The notes: generated from the letters alone by a model not told the origin. 64,000 nucleotides of DNA from Porticoccaceae bacterium LTM1 (GCA_030252795.1 CP127080.1:2993501-3057500), one strand, 5' to 3'; positions 16,652 through 26,372 are shown, counted from the first letter of the stretch. Numbers and translations are program-made.

Positions 16652-17581
16652 CTACTTTTTGGTGGTGCGAAGGTCGATCATTGGGATGTTGTCGCCGCCC
16701 GTATAAACCGGTAGCACACCGTTCCACTGCTCAACCTTTTTCAACTCGATATAATTAGGTGATTTCGCCAACGTCTGGTTGATGACACTGATCTTATAGG
16801 CTTCAGCGTCTGCCAGCGCCTTAATCCGCTGCGCTTCCAACTTGGCAGCTCTCAGCTCTGACTCCGCCTGCTTGACCTTTTGATCCTGCTCGGTGGCAAA
16901 ACGCTCCAATTCGGCCTGCTGCTTAAGCACTTCCTGCTCACGTCGCTTGGTTTCGGTGATGGCAGTGCGAATGACAGCTGGCAGCTCCACATCACGAATC
17001 AGTACTGTTTCTACCTGTATACCTTTCGGTGCCAGGAACTCCGCCAGACCCAACTGCAAGGTTTCCTGCAACTGACGCTGGATTGACTCTTTAAAGAAGT
17101 CTTGTGACATGGCGACCCCTTTGCCCTGTTCCCTCAGTATGGAGCGCAGTTTGGGAATCATGTGCACCTGAATCAGTGCCTGGGTGGTACCCGTATTGCG
17201 TAGAATATCCGGGGCCATCTCTCCGACAGTACGGTACTGCACGGATACATCCATACGCGTAATCAGTTTGTCTTCCGCCGGGATGCCTGCTGTTTCTTTA
17301 TGGGTTTTCTGGCGCAGGTCGAAGGTGGTGAACTCCAGTAGTGGGTTCACGATGTGCAGACCTTCTTTATAAGTATCGTCCTGGACTTTACCGAACAGTG
17401 TCGCCACTTTGACGTGGCCAGCCGGAACGGTAATCACGATTGAGAAGAGCAACAGGAATATGCCCCCCAATACACACAAATAGCCAAACCATTTGATGGG
17501 CTTTTTCCGTTCTTCGCTATTGGCTTTTATCAGCCAGAAACCTACCAAAAAGAGGAAGGGCAACAGTAATAACTTGGTCAT
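16652..17581 (-). CDS. Prohibitin/SPFH-domain membrane protein
   Basis: Membrane scaffold protein of 309 residues. Two membrane segments at the N-terminus (LLLLPFLFLVGFWLI and WFGYLCVLGGIFLLLFSIVI), then an SPFH/Band 7 domain (VPAGHVKVATLFGKVQ, LITRMDVSVQYRT, VETVLIRDVELP) and a long coiled coil (about 215-265, rich in KQAEL/EAQRIKALADAEA). It resembles prohibitins and HflC more than stomatins. Such proteins organise membrane proteases and transporters; the partner here is unknown, as no ftsH or nfeD gene is adjacent. Confidence 0.85.
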   Translation of the reverse strand: MTKLLLLPFLFLVGFWLIKANSEERKKPIKWFGYLCVLGGIFLLLFSIVITVPAGHVKVATLFGKVQDDTYKEGLHIVNPLLEFTTFDLRQKTHKETAGIPAEDKLITRMDVSVQYRTVGEMAPDILRNTGTTQALIQVHMIPKLRSILREQGKGVAMSQDFFKESIQRQLQETLQLGLAEFLAPKGIQVETVLIRDVELPAVIRTAITETKRREQEVLKQQAELERFATEQDQKVKQAESELRAAKLEAQRIKALADAEAYKISVINQTLAKSPNYIELKKVEQWNGVLPVYTGGDNIPMIDLRTTKK

Positions 17582-17732
17582 TGTTTTTCCTTTTTTTCAA
17601 ACCAAAGAATGCCCAGTTATATCACACTTCTTGCAGCAATAACGTTATAGGGGATATTGAGACTCTTGTTTATCTTCTTGAAACTGGAATTTAGGGTTAC
17701 TTACCGCTCATACAGCTGCAATGGCGATATCA

Positions 17733-18926
17733 TCAAAAATGATACAACACTGACAACTGAATATAGTCATCACGCTCCAGAAACCAGGAAGGCTCTCCAA
17801 CTTCAGACCCAGTTAGAAAGCGCGCTCGCAATTCAGCCGTTATATGATCATCAATTCGACGCTCTGCTTCAATATTGTAAAACTGTTCTCCAGTAATTCG
17901 ATCTACAGATACTCCTGCAAGTATCGCTGTATCGCTGATATCGTTTAATGACCAGCGTAAACCGACAAACAGGTCATTATCAGCCAATGTATCGGGGGCA
18001 TTGCTGTCACGTCCATCGTACTGGTACTCGACAAGTAGGCCCAAGTCGCTATCAGACTCCATTATTTGATAAAAGGTATATTCCAAACCCGCTACTGAAG
18101 CAAAAAATGTTTTCCCTTGTCCCTTACGGGAAATAGCTTCCAGCTTCCACAACCAGGCCTCATTGGTGTACTGCAAGTCTATCCCGACCTGACTGATTAC
18201 ATCGTAAAGTGACACCAGTTTGTGCTCGTTATCATCTACGATAAACCTTGGCTCACGGCTGGTTCCATAAAAATAGTATCCGCCAATATCCCAATCACCC
18301 AGGTAGTGCGAATAACGAACAGCGAAGTCCTGGTGCCACTGTTCGGCACCTGACTCATATTCAGCCCTGCGGCTATTTACTGGTAGCTGGGTTCGAAACC
18401 TGCCATCTTCTCCAGGAAAAGTTCGCTCTCGAAAATAGGGCAGCCAATATAGACTTAAAGCTCCCCATTCTTTCTGGGTAGTGGCCGCCATCATAGGCTG
18501 ACCCAGCTTGTCCTCTTGATCAGGATCTTCCACCGCATCTGTCTGGTTGATGACATCTACCAAGTGACGGGATTCGGCCACTCCCCAAAATACTTTGTCG
18601 ACACCAACGGTAACCTCCCACTCATCCCCGATTTGACGCCAATACGCCTCACGCAAGTCAAAGTGAGTACGCTCTCTGTCTTCTGCGTCGTATCGGAAAA
18701 AAGGCACAAACCCCAACTGAGTTTTTCGATCGGATGCTTGATAACGAAATTCCGGCTGCATCATAATCGACACACCGAGGTTTTTTTGCTGCTCAATCTG
18801 CCTTGGTTTCTGGGGAAAAAACCGGCCCTCCACTCCAGATTCGCCTGAAAACTTCCAATCTTGGGCCTGGACAGTAAAAGCGGATAAAACCAAAGCAGCG
18901 AACAACGTTTTGTCTAACAAATTCAT
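17733..18926 (-). CDS. Outer-membrane beta-barrel protein of the TetR/RND operon
   Basis: Exported protein of 397 residues with a signal peptide (LLDKTLFAALVLSAFTVQAQ) and alternating strand pattern throughout, ending in aromatic LSVLYHF as outer-membrane barrels do. It repeatedly shows WRQIGDEWEVTVGVDKVFWGVAES-type strands. Start at ATG 18926 (AGGTAG 6 nt upstream); an in-frame GTG lies one codon before. It is the last gene of the run RND exporter, LolA-like protein, barrel. This order is common in proteobacterial hydrophobe-exporter operons, so it is probably the outer-membrane partner or a porin for the exported molecule. The family name is not certain. Confidence 0.75.
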   Translation of the reverse strand: MNLLDKTLFAALVLSAFTVQAQDWKFSGESGVEGRFFPQKPRQIEQQKNLGVSIMMQPEFRYQASDRKTQLGFVPFFRYDAEDRERTHFDLREAYWRQIGDEWEVTVGVDKVFWGVAESRHLVDVINQTDAVEDPDQEDKLGQPMMAATTQKEWGALSLYWLPYFRERTFPGEDGRFRTQLPVNSRRAEYESGAEQWHQDFAVRYSHYLGDWDIGGYYFYGTSREPRFIVDDNEHKLVSLYDVISQVGIDLQYTNEAWLWKLEAISRKGQGKTFFASVAGLEYTFYQIMESDSDLGLLVEYQYDGRDSNAPDTLADNDLFVGLRWSLNDISDTAILAGVSVDRITGEQFYNIEAERRIDDHITAELRARFLTGSEVGEPSWFLERDDYIQLSVLYHF

Positions 18927-18983
18927 CACAAACTACCTGTGGGGTTTAAGACCTTGGATTCATATGCCCTCGCCACAAATCGA

Positions 18984-19787
18984 CTATCGCAAGCGCTTGA
19001 GAACACCCTTTGAGAAATCCTTCTCTGTTAGACCCGCCTTGAAAACATACTCAGAGAAAACCAAATCAGTGCTTTTCCCTGTTTTATGGTTGGCCATACT
19101 CAACAAATGGGCACGCCACACACCATCCTCATATTTTTTGTATTCGTTAAATCTCAAGGTTTTAAGCAAATCACCACGGCGATCAAAGAACTCTAACTTG
19201 CGGACTTGAAAATCCTGCTGATCAATCCATGATACCTGTTTGCTGTAACCGGATTTCTGATAAGTTGGATAACGTTCCACCACATCACACATCAACTCAG
19301 GTAGATCAGGGCACGATTCTACGCGTAAGAATTTGTAGGTAAATTTATTCAGCTCCTGGGCCGTAAAATCTTCAAATGCAAATTCACTGCCGACAAAGGG
19401 ACCAGATTTATTGGCCGACGAAATTCGCTTTACTCGCTTCAGGGCTGGCAAGTAAAGCCACTGGTCATCGGGATCCAGAATCTTAGCGTGGGAAAGAAGA
19501 GCTGTACCCTCAACATCGGCAGGCGTATAAAAATAGATCAGGCTTTCATCGCCCAGGCTTTCATCCGCCACCTCTAATGTTTTAGTCTGCAGTGTTCTGG
19601 ATGTTTCACCACCAGCAGCATTGCGGAGAACCATTTTCATCTCGACCTGACTATCACCAAAACCCCGATCCGACCGGTCGGATCGAGCGGCTATTTCAAA
19701 TCCTTTTTCTTCCGGAGTTTGCGCCTGTGCTGAAATAAAAATAGATGACGCCAGAAGGCCAACTGTAATCAAATTAAATATTTTCAT
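18984..19787 (-). CDS. Outer-membrane lipoprotein-sorting (LolA-like) periplasmic protein
   Basis: Periplasmic protein of 267 residues with a cleavable signal peptide (FNLITVGLLASSIFISAQAQ) and the fold family of LolA-like outer-membrane lipoprotein-sorting proteins (PF17131). Visible marks are EMKMVLRNAAGGETSRTL, IYFYTPADVEGTALLSH, DDQWLYLPALKRVKRIS and SFVGSEFAFEDFT-like GPFVGSEFAFEDFT. It lies between the RND exporter and the barrel gene, all minus strand. Likely a hydrophobic-substrate carrier between the inner-membrane pump and the outer membrane. Confidence 0.85.
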   Translation of the reverse strand: MKIFNLITVGLLASSIFISAQAQTPEEKGFEIAARSDRSDRGFGDSQVEMKMVLRNAAGGETSRTLQTKTLEVADESLGDESLIYFYTPADVEGTALLSHAKILDPDDQWLYLPALKRVKRISSANKSGPFVGSEFAFEDFTAQELNKFTYKFLRVESCPDLPELMCDVVERYPTYQKSGYSKQVSWIDQQDFQVRKLEFFDRRGDLLKTLRFNEYKKYEDGVWRAHLLSMANHKTGKSTDLVFSEYVFKAGLTEKDFSKGVLKRLR

Positions 19788-19851
19788 GGTAAACCTCGGT
19801 GTTTAACATTGTTCATGAGCACCACCTGCTCGTTCCTTTGGCTGGTATTTT

Positions 19852-22206
19852 TTACCCAGCCACGTCTATCAATTGGCTTTTATCACTGACTTTCGCTTCT
19901 TTTTTATGCGCCAGCATTAAAATCGCTGGCAACATCAAGAAGTCAAAAATCAATGCCACCAGGATTGCCATACCGGTCAACAGGCCCATCTGAAAATTGA
20001 TCATGAATGTTGAGAATGTCAGCACCCCAAATCCAATTACCAGAATGATTGTTGTTGCCAGAATTGCTACGCCTACGGTATGAAATGCGTAACGAATGGC
20101 GTCAGGTATATCCAAGCCTTTTTCGCGACGGGCACGCAGATATTTCGACAGAAAATGCACGGTGTCATCAACTACAATACCCAGCGAAGTGGCAGTAATT
20201 GTTGCTGCAGCCATCCCTACTTTGCCCACTAATAGAGCCCAGATTCCAAAAGTGATAAGAATTGGCACTGTATTGGGGATCATGCTTAATGCACCCAACC
20301 TGAAACTGCGCAGTGCCAGCATCAATATCAATGCGATGGCCAGAATTGCCCATATATTCCCTTCAAACATACTTTCGATGTTGCGCTGTGATATATAGGA
20401 AAACATCACCGTAGCGCTTGTAGGTGTTGCCCGCATTTGCTCAGGCAAATTGGTGGAAATCCAGTTGCGAGCTCGATCCAGAAAATTCCGAACCTCAATC
20501 GTAGATAAATTTTTCAGTGAGGCAGTTACCCGTGTGGCAGATTTATCTACATTAATTCGGTCGTTAAGGTCCAGGCCGTATGGCAAAGATAATTCATACA
20601 GCAGCAGATATTGCGCTGCCATTTCACGGTTGTCTGGAATCTTATGCCAGGCAGGATCATCGCTGTGCAGGTTTTTGTTTAGTCGCTTGATGATGTCTGT
20701 GTAGCTATAGACATGATTGACCTCTTTCTGCTGGTCCAGCCAATTGGTGAATTCCTCCAACTCAGCCAAATATTCCGGCTTGCTGATACCGCCCTCTTCA
20801 CCGGCTTCAACAGAAAACTCTACAACGTAAGGGCCGTTTAGATGGTCATTGGCAAAATCTGCATCGTTACGAAATTCCACGCGCTCATCGAAATATTTCA
20901 CAAATTCATCATTGAGCTGAATAGTTGGAATCATCGCTATCAGTGCCAGCGAGATAGCCCCGGAAATTACCAGAATAGGTTTGTATTTCAGCGTCACCCA
21001 ATCGGCCAGACGATCTATTGCCGCCTCCAGTTTGGAACCTCGGGCCTCCACCACTTTCGCTTTGATCGGCAACAGGCTGACAACAGCCGGCAGCAGAGTT
21101 AATGACAGAAGCCAGGCTGCCGCAATACCCATCGCGGTAATATTCCCAAGGTGCCAGAACGGTGGTGAGTCAGAGAAATTCAGCGACAGAAAACCAACGA
21201 TAGTGGTAAGGCTTGTTATGGTTACCGGCATCAGGTTAATTCGCATGCTTTCTTTCAGCGCACTGAATTTATCGCGCCCTTCACGCATACCATCAAACAT
21301 ACTCACCAGAATATGAATGCTGTCTGCAATTGCAAGGGTAAGAATAATGGTTGGTGCCGTTACTGAAATTGGTGTCAGTTTTATTCCGAAAAAACCGGCT
21401 AGCCCCATCGCCATGATGGTTGAAAAAAGTATTACTACCAGGGTCGCAAACATAGCGCTGAAAGAACGCAACACTATCACCATGGTAATCAGCAAAATCA
21501 GATACATAAGGGGAGTCAAGGTACTGGCGTCTTGCTGCCCGGCTTCCCCAAAGGCATTGTTGAGCATTGATACCCCTGACAGGGCAATTTTCAGATCGGG
21601 AAACTCGGTTCGAAACTGATTGGCAATTGCTCGTGCTGCATTGGCTGACTCTGGAACTTCTGTAATGCTGTTTCCCGGAAACTGCAAAGTGACATTAATT
21701 CCTGTGGTAGCAGCATCTTCAGATACCAGATTTCTGCGCAGTAGAGGTTCATCGAGAGCGATCTGTTTTTTCTTAACCAATTCGGGCGCACTCAGGTTCA
21801 GACCATCGCTGATGAGATCTTCAACAATCAGGTCATCCTGCTCTGCCCATGAGTATTGGAAGTTGCTAATGGAATCGACCCTTAGAACATAGGGTATTTG
21901 CCAGGCCTGCTCGGTAATGCGCTCGACTGCATGTGCTATTTCCGGTGTAAACACATCGCCGTTTGCCGGTTTTATCACAAAGGCAATGTTGTCATTTTTT
22001 GTATAGGTATCCTGAAAGGTTTCAAAAGCGACCAATTCCGGATTTTCATCGCTGAAAAATACTCTGTAATCGGTAGAGAAGCCCAACTTCCCCATTCCAC
22101 TGCCCAGTGCAATTACAAGTCCAAGTGCAGCGAAGATTACCAGCCAACGAAAACGTATCATTTGGCTAGCCAATATTTCGGCAAATCGATCAATGTACTT
22201 TCCCAT
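19852..22206 (-). CDS. RND-superfamily (MMPL/HAE3-type) exporter
   Basis: Inner-membrane proton-driven exporter of 784 residues made of two repeated halves. Each half has one N-terminal helix, a periplasmic domain and a five-helix membrane bundle (first bundle about 250-400, second about 640-780, with SLGIVVDDTVHFLSKYLRARR). This is the single-chain hydrophobe/amphiphile exporter-3 layout known for lipids and hopanoids; the substrate here is not known. Start at 22206 (GGAGC 7 nt upstream) trims 10 residues from the longest frame. Two TetR-type palindromes lie between it and tetR, so it should be induced when the regulator binds its ligand. Confidence 0.9.
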   Translation of the reverse strand: MGKYIDRFAEILASQMIRFRWLVIFAALGLVIALGSGMGKLGFSTDYRVFFSDENPELVAFETFQDTYTKNDNIAFVIKPANGDVFTPEIAHAVERITEQAWQIPYVLRVDSISNFQYSWAEQDDLIVEDLISDGLNLSAPELVKKKQIALDEPLLRRNLVSEDAATTGINVTLQFPGNSITEVPESANAARAIANQFRTEFPDLKIALSGVSMLNNAFGEAGQQDASTLTPLMYLILLITMVIVLRSFSAMFATLVVILFSTIMAMGLAGFFGIKLTPISVTAPTIILTLAIADSIHILVSMFDGMREGRDKFSALKESMRINLMPVTITSLTTIVGFLSLNFSDSPPFWHLGNITAMGIAAAWLLSLTLLPAVVSLLPIKAKVVEARGSKLEAAIDRLADWVTLKYKPILVISGAISLALIAMIPTIQLNDEFVKYFDERVEFRNDADFANDHLNGPYVVEFSVEAGEEGGISKPEYLAELEEFTNWLDQQKEVNHVYSYTDIIKRLNKNLHSDDPAWHKIPDNREMAAQYLLLYELSLPYGLDLNDRINVDKSATRVTASLKNLSTIEVRNFLDRARNWISTNLPEQMRATPTSATVMFSYISQRNIESMFEGNIWAILAIALILMLALRSFRLGALSMIPNTVPILITFGIWALLVGKVGMAAATITATSLGIVVDDTVHFLSKYLRARREKGLDIPDAIRYAFHTVGVAILATTIILVIGFGVLTFSTFMINFQMGLLTGMAILVALIFDFLMLPAILMLAHKKEAKVSDKSQLIDVAG

Positions 22207-22236
22207 GATTCCAGCTCCGTTATGCGTTAACACCAA

Positions 22237-22256
22237 ATCAGAATGAGCATTCTGAT
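22237..22256. promoter_or_regulatory. TetR operator, exporter-proximal copy
   Basis: ATCAGAATGAGCATTCTGAT, perfect 9-bp arms around two bases, 31 bp upstream of the exporter start. The 16-bp core CAGAATGAGCATTCTG recurs at 22314. Confidence 0.85.
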
Positions 22257-22313
22257 TTATATAAATTTTTTAGCTGCTTCCATGCCGTGTTTCAGCTTGA
22301 GGTGGCCTCTTTG

Positions 22314-22329
22314 CAGAATGAGCATTCTG
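22314..22329. promoter_or_regulatory. TetR operator, second copy
   Basis: CAGAATGAGCATTCTG, the same 16 bp as the core at 22239-22254, centred 75 bp away (about seven helical turns). Confidence 0.82.
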
Positions 22330-22377
22330 ATAATGGCGATAAAAAAGCGCTTCCGAGCGCCATAGTTTCACCATCAA

Positions 22378-22959
22378 TTAGTTGATCGCCTGCAAGGCTA
22401 CATCAAAGTATTGCTTCATCCTTTGCTCGGGAATTCCCGAGCGCGCCACCATGGCCATACCCAACTGGATACCCAACAGATAACTGGCGTACTCATCCAG
22501 ATCCATTTGAGAGTCGATATCCCCCTCTCTTTGGGCATTCTTTAGCGCACGAAGAAAGACTTGGCGTAACTTCTCAAACAACTCCCGGATTCGTTGACCA
22601 ATCTCTTCGTCGACATTGGATAGCTCCACTGCGGTATTGCACATAAAGCAACCCATTTGTGACTCCGGTGTCTTGCCATGTTCCTGCAACCTCTGGAAAT
22701 AGGCACGCAGCTCAACAACTCCTGCATCCGGGTGCGACAAATCCTGAATCAATTCCCTGGTAAACTTCTCTTGAAAGTGTTCCAACGCAGCAAGGAACAA
22801 CTCTCGTTTGTTACCAAATTCACCGTAGATACCATACCGGCTGACCCCGGTGCACTTTACCAGGTCATCCATAGACGTATCGGTGTAGCCCTTCTCCCAA
22901 AACAGGTAGACAGCTTTCTCGATAACTTCCTTAGGATTAAATTCACGTGTTCTAGCCAT
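22378..22959 (-). CDS. TetR/AcrR-family transcriptional repressor
   Basis: Regulator of 193 residues. The N-terminal helix-turn-helix is clear (PKEVIEKAVYLFWEKGYTDTSMDDLVKCTGVSRYGIYGEFGNKRELF). The C-terminal ligand domain resembles TetR_C family members with a conserved Cys pair (MGCFMCNTAVEL). The ATG at 22959 (MARTREFNPKEV) is chosen because the 54-residue extension has no similarity and would cover the operator at 22975. It should repress itself and the exporter operon directly downstream. Confidence 0.93.
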   Translation of the reverse strand: MARTREFNPKEVIEKAVYLFWEKGYTDTSMDDLVKCTGVSRYGIYGEFGNKRELFLAALEHFQEKFTRELIQDLSHPDAGVVELRAYFQRLQEHGKTPESQMGCFMCNTAVELSNVDEEIGQRIRELFEKLRQVFLRALKNAQREGDIDSQMDLDEYASYLLGIQLGMAMVARSGIPEQRMKQYFDVALQAIN

Positions 22960-22974
22960 AGCGGGGCACCTTAA

Positions 22975-22990
22975 CAGAATGACCGTTCTG
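22975..22990. promoter_or_regulatory. TetR operator upstream of tetR
   Basis: CAGAATGACCGTTCTG, a variant of the two exporter operators with one arm mismatch, 15 bp upstream of the tetR start, implying autorepression. Confidence 0.8.
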
Positions 22991-23185
22991 AAATCAAGCG
23001 GTATCTGATTTTTGCCGGACTCGAAATGCCTGATATGGTCACGCGAGGAAATCTGAATATAAAAAAAGGCACAGCTTGTTGTGGCGATTTTACGTGCCAC
23101 AACAAGCTGTGCCCTGTTCATATCTATTCCACACCAGCCGGCAGCTTCAACCTGTTCACTGCCAACTCATACTGAATAGCAATGG

Positions 23186-25306
23186 TTACTTCACACCCAT
23201 CTCTTTCAACAGGTTAATGGCACCGTCTATTTTCTCCATCACCCAGAACATGTAGCGGTTGTCGACGTGAATGGAGCGGGTGGTGGTCTCATCGAAATAC
23301 CAGTCTGAGTTTACCGACTCAAACGTACCGTCAAAGATCAAGCCAACCAGCTCACCACGGCTGTTCAGGGTTGCTGAGCCGGAGTTTCCTCCAGTGGTGT
23401 CCAGTGTGGTCAGGTAGTTAACCGGTACACTGTCGATGGACTTTTCGTAGTAGTCGCCATAATCCGCCGCCTCGATGGTCTTCAGCAGCTTTTGCGGAGA
23501 GTTGAATGGCCACTCGCCGGTCTCTTTCTGCTGCAGGCCTCGCAGGCTAGTAAACGGGGTGTAGGCCAGGCCGTCTTTTACTTCTGCTCCAGTCACCTTG
23601 CCGTAGGTTACACGCAGGGTCGAGTTGGCATCCGGGTAAACTACCGAGCCTTCCGACTCCGCTTTGGCAATCAATGCCGCCATGTAAGCTGCGCGCAGTG
23701 GCTGTAGCTCACCGGATTGGGTTTTAGCCTCTTTTTCGAGCTGCATATCGTAGTCGTACAGTGCCACTGCCAGCTTGATAAATGGATCGCTGCTCGCTTC
23801 AAAGTCAGCCGGTGTTTTGCCAATCCACGCCATGCGAGTATCGCTGTCGGTCAGCTTGGTGTTGGTGTACAGGCTGTCGATATCGTCGATGATCGCATCC
23901 AGAGCCGGGGCGTGTTGTTCAACCGGTAGTTGGCTGTAATAGCCGAGCCAGTATTTCCACAGTGCCTTGTCGACTTCAGCATCAAAGCGACGATCCAGCT
24001 GGGCGATACCACCCTTGAAGCCACCCATGTCGCGCTTCTGGTAACCGCTTTCACGCTCGGCATCCGGCTTTTCATTCTCTTTGGCCAGACGGTACAGCTT
24101 GCTTGCAGCCGACAACAGTGCACTTTTGCCACGACCGTAATACAGGTCGCGAGCAGCAGTGGCATTTTCTTCTTTCAACAATTGATCCAGTTGCCCAATG
24201 GCCGCCGCGTATTTGGCCGTGCGATCGCTGTCCGCAGCAATCCACTGGTTCAACTCGGCTTCCGATTGTTTGCGAAGTTCAACCAGGCCAACTTTTTCTG
24301 CCCCTTCCATCTGGCCGAGATAGTTTTTCACCCGGTTATTGGTGCTGGCCACGGTGCTGGCATATTTGATCGCCGCATCCGGATTCTCTTTGGTAACGCT
24401 GGCAATGATATCCAGCACATCCGAGTAGTGCTTGTGCATGGTCGGGTAGCTCCAGCCAAAGCTGTGCTCAACTTCAACCAGGCGACGGTAGCGATTGGTA
24501 CGGCCCGGGTATCCAGCCACCATGACATAGTCTTCTGCTTGCAGCGGTTTGCTCGCTGTCTTCAGGTAAGATTTTGGTTGGTAGGGAACATTCTTTTTCG
24601 AAAAATCTGCTGGCTTGCCATCCTTGCCAACATAGGCACGCAGGTACGAGTAATCGCCGGTGTGACGTGGCCACATCCAGTTATCGATATCACCGCCGTA
24701 TTTACCAACAGTATCGGATGGCGCATGTACCAGACGAATATCACGAATTTCCAGGGTCTTGATCAGCAGGTATTCTGCACCGCCGAAGAAGGAGTTCACT
24801 GTGCAGCGATAGCCTTCGGTTTCACACTCGGCAATCAGGGCTTTTTCACGATTTTTCAACGCTTCGTAGCGCTCAAGTCCACTGACCTGCTCGAGACCAC
24901 CCACCATTGCCTGGGTAACATCGTCAATCTGCTCGGTTACGAAGATGCTGGTGCCGGGAGGCATTGGCAATTCCTGCTTCAGGCGCTTGGCAAGGAAGCC
25001 GGTCGAGATCAGGTTGTTCTTTTCATTTGAGTTGTATTGGATACCACCATAGGCACAGTGATGGTTGGTAACCAGCAAACCTTTAGGAGAGACAAAGGAT
25101 GCAGTGCAGTAGCGACCCAATTGCACAACGGCATTCAAGGGATACTCGGTCAGGCTGGCCAGGCTCTCGGCTTGAATTTCCAAACCTTCGGTTTTCAGCA
25201 ACTCGGATATTTTTGGCAGCTGACCCGGGCGCCACATGCCTTCGGCGGCAAAGGCCGGGCTCGCCACAGCGGCACTGAGTGCCAGTGCGGTAATCAGTTT
25301 TTTCAT
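23186..25306 (-). CDS. S46-family serine peptidase (dipeptidyl-peptidase 7/11 type)
   Basis: Exported exo-peptidase of 706 residues that removes N-terminal dipeptides. Signal peptide KKLITALALSAAVASPAFA, then the mature start GMWRPGQLPKI. The chymotrypsin-like halves keep the catalytic His (LLVTNHHCAYGGIQYNS), probable Asp (GDIDNWMWPRHTGDYSYLRAY) and Ser (DTTGGNSGSATLNSRGELVGLIFDG), separated by the large helical insert usual for S46. Full length. It is single, with a REP-like hairpin between its start and speB. In the periplasm it would feed on extracellular peptides, which fits the receptor-rich genome. DPP7 versus DPP11 specificity cannot be decided by eye. Confidence 0.93.
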   Translation of the reverse strand: MKKLITALALSAAVASPAFAAEGMWRPGQLPKISELLKTEGLEIQAESLASLTEYPLNAVVQLGRYCTASFVSPKGLLVTNHHCAYGGIQYNSNEKNNLISTGFLAKRLKQELPMPPGTSIFVTEQIDDVTQAMVGGLEQVSGLERYEALKNREKALIAECETEGYRCTVNSFFGGAEYLLIKTLEIRDIRLVHAPSDTVGKYGGDIDNWMWPRHTGDYSYLRAYVGKDGKPADFSKKNVPYQPKSYLKTASKPLQAEDYVMVAGYPGRTNRYRRLVEVEHSFGWSYPTMHKHYSDVLDIIASVTKENPDAAIKYASTVASTNNRVKNYLGQMEGAEKVGLVELRKQSEAELNQWIAADSDRTAKYAAAIGQLDQLLKEENATAARDLYYGRGKSALLSAASKLYRLAKENEKPDAERESGYQKRDMGGFKGGIAQLDRRFDAEVDKALWKYWLGYYSQLPVEQHAPALDAIIDDIDSLYTNTKLTDSDTRMAWIGKTPADFEASSDPFIKLAVALYDYDMQLEKEAKTQSGELQPLRAAYMAALIAKAESEGSVVYPDANSTLRVTYGKVTGAEVKDGLAYTPFTSLRGLQQKETGEWPFNSPQKLLKTIEAADYGDYYEKSIDSVPVNYLTTLDTTGGNSGSATLNSRGELVGLIFDGTFESVNSDWYFDETTTRSIHVDNRYMFWVMEKIDGAINLLKEMGVK

Positions 25307-25341
25307 GGTTTCCCCTCCAGGTTGGTTGTAATCATTAGTGC

Positions 25342-25368
25342 GTCATCCTGAGCTGTGCTCAGGATGAC
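25342..25368. repeat. REP-like hairpin GTCATCCTGAGC
   Basis: GTCATCCTGAGC (25342-25353), loop TGT, GCTCAGGATGAC (25357-25368). Same terminal sequence as the larger inverted repeat at 29164-29238. No T-run, so not a classical terminator. Confidence 0.8.
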
Positions 25369-25377
25369 ATTTGCAGA

Positions 25378-26256
25378 TTATTTTTGCGTGCGTTGCACAA
25401 TGCCCATCAGCTTGTAGGTCAGCAGCGATGCAGCAAAGTCATAAGCGTGGAAGCCCTCGATCGGGGCAAATTCCATCACGTCAAAGCCGACGATCTTGCG
25501 TTGTTTGGCCACCGACTCAAACAGTTTCAGAGTCTGGTACCAGCTCAGTCCACCCGGTACCGGAGTACCGGTAGACGGAAATACAGACGGGTCGATGCCA
25601 TCGACATCAACGGTGAAAAATACGTGCTCGGGAAAATCGTCCGGCAGGGTAATTTCACAGATATTGTCCGGCACCAGATCCTCGCCATCGAGATGGTGGA
25701 CGCCATACTCCTTGCGCGCTTCCATTTCTTCTTCGCAGTAGGCGCGAATGCCAAGCTGGAACAACGGCACACCAAGATTGACCACACGTCTCATCACTGA
25801 CGCGTGAGAGTACGGATCGCCTTCGTAGGCATCGCGAAGGTCGGCGTGAGCATCGATCTGGACTACGCCGATATCTGTGATACCCGCTTCGATCAAGCCC
25901 TTGATATGGCCAAAAGTAATCGTGTGCTCACCACCCAGGCCCACCGGCATTTTGCCGAGCTTGACCACTTCTTGAGTTGCCTCGGAGATACGCTCCACAA
26001 CAGTGTCCGGATCAGCGGAACAATCCACCGGCTCACGAGTGTAGATACCCTCTTCGCAGGGGTTGCTCTTGCCGTCCCACTTCTCCAACTGCCAGCTGGC
26101 CTTGAGAATGGATGACGGCCCCAGTCGAGTGCCACCACCGTAAGAGACAGTGCGTTCAAACGGCACCGGAATAATGTGGAAACGAGCCTCTTCCGGTTTC
26201 GGCTGCTCAATTTCAGAGCCCAGGAAGATCGGGTAATCAGTATCAAATTCGTCCAT
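25378..26256 (-). CDS. speB: Agmatinase
   Basis: Ureohydrolase of 292 residues converting agmatine to putrescine and urea with two Mn ions. Metal ligands are visible in GLGGEHTITFG, QIDAHADLRDAYEG and FFTVDVDGIDPSVFPSTGTPVPGG; the C-terminal GFDVMEFAP completes the fold. The ATG at 26256 (MDEFDTDYPIFLG) is chosen; the longer frame would be translated from a repeat sequence. It follows nspC on the same strand and completes the SpeA to SpeB route to putrescine. Confidence 0.94.
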   Translation of the reverse strand: MDEFDTDYPIFLGSEIEQPKPEEARFHIIPVPFERTVSYGGGTRLGPSSILKASWQLEKWDGKSNPCEEGIYTREPVDCSADPDTVVERISEATQEVVKLGKMPVGLGGEHTITFGHIKGLIEAGITDIGVVQIDAHADLRDAYEGDPYSHASVMRRVVNLGVPLFQLGIRAYCEEEMEARKEYGVHHLDGEDLVPDNICEITLPDDFPEHVFFTVDVDGIDPSVFPSTGTPVPGGLSWYQTLKLFESVAKQRKIVGFDVMEFAPIEGFHAYDFAASLLTYKLMGIVQRTQK

Positions 26257-26314
26257 TCGATTTTCTCTATCGTTTGTATCTGGTTGTTTCAGCTTTTTGG
26301 GAGATGAGAGAAGA

Positions 26315-26361
26315 GAGATGGGAGACGAAACTACAGATCCAGCTTCGCCGTCTCCCATCTC
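26315..26361. repeat. Inverted repeat between nspC and speB
   Basis: GAGATGGGAGACG (26315-26327) pairs with CGTCTCCCATCTC (26349-26361), perfect 13-bp arms and a 21-nt loop. The right arm and the following CACAATCAG are nearly repeated at 29295-29315, in both cases just after a stop codon of a minus-strand polyamine gene. Confidence 0.75.
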
Positions 26362-26372
26362 ACAATCAGGCT

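Noticed and set aside
23930-25030. 366-codon plus-strand frame antisense to the S46 peptidase
   Set aside because: Antisense shadow; the minus-strand protein has full catalytic motifs and a signal peptide.
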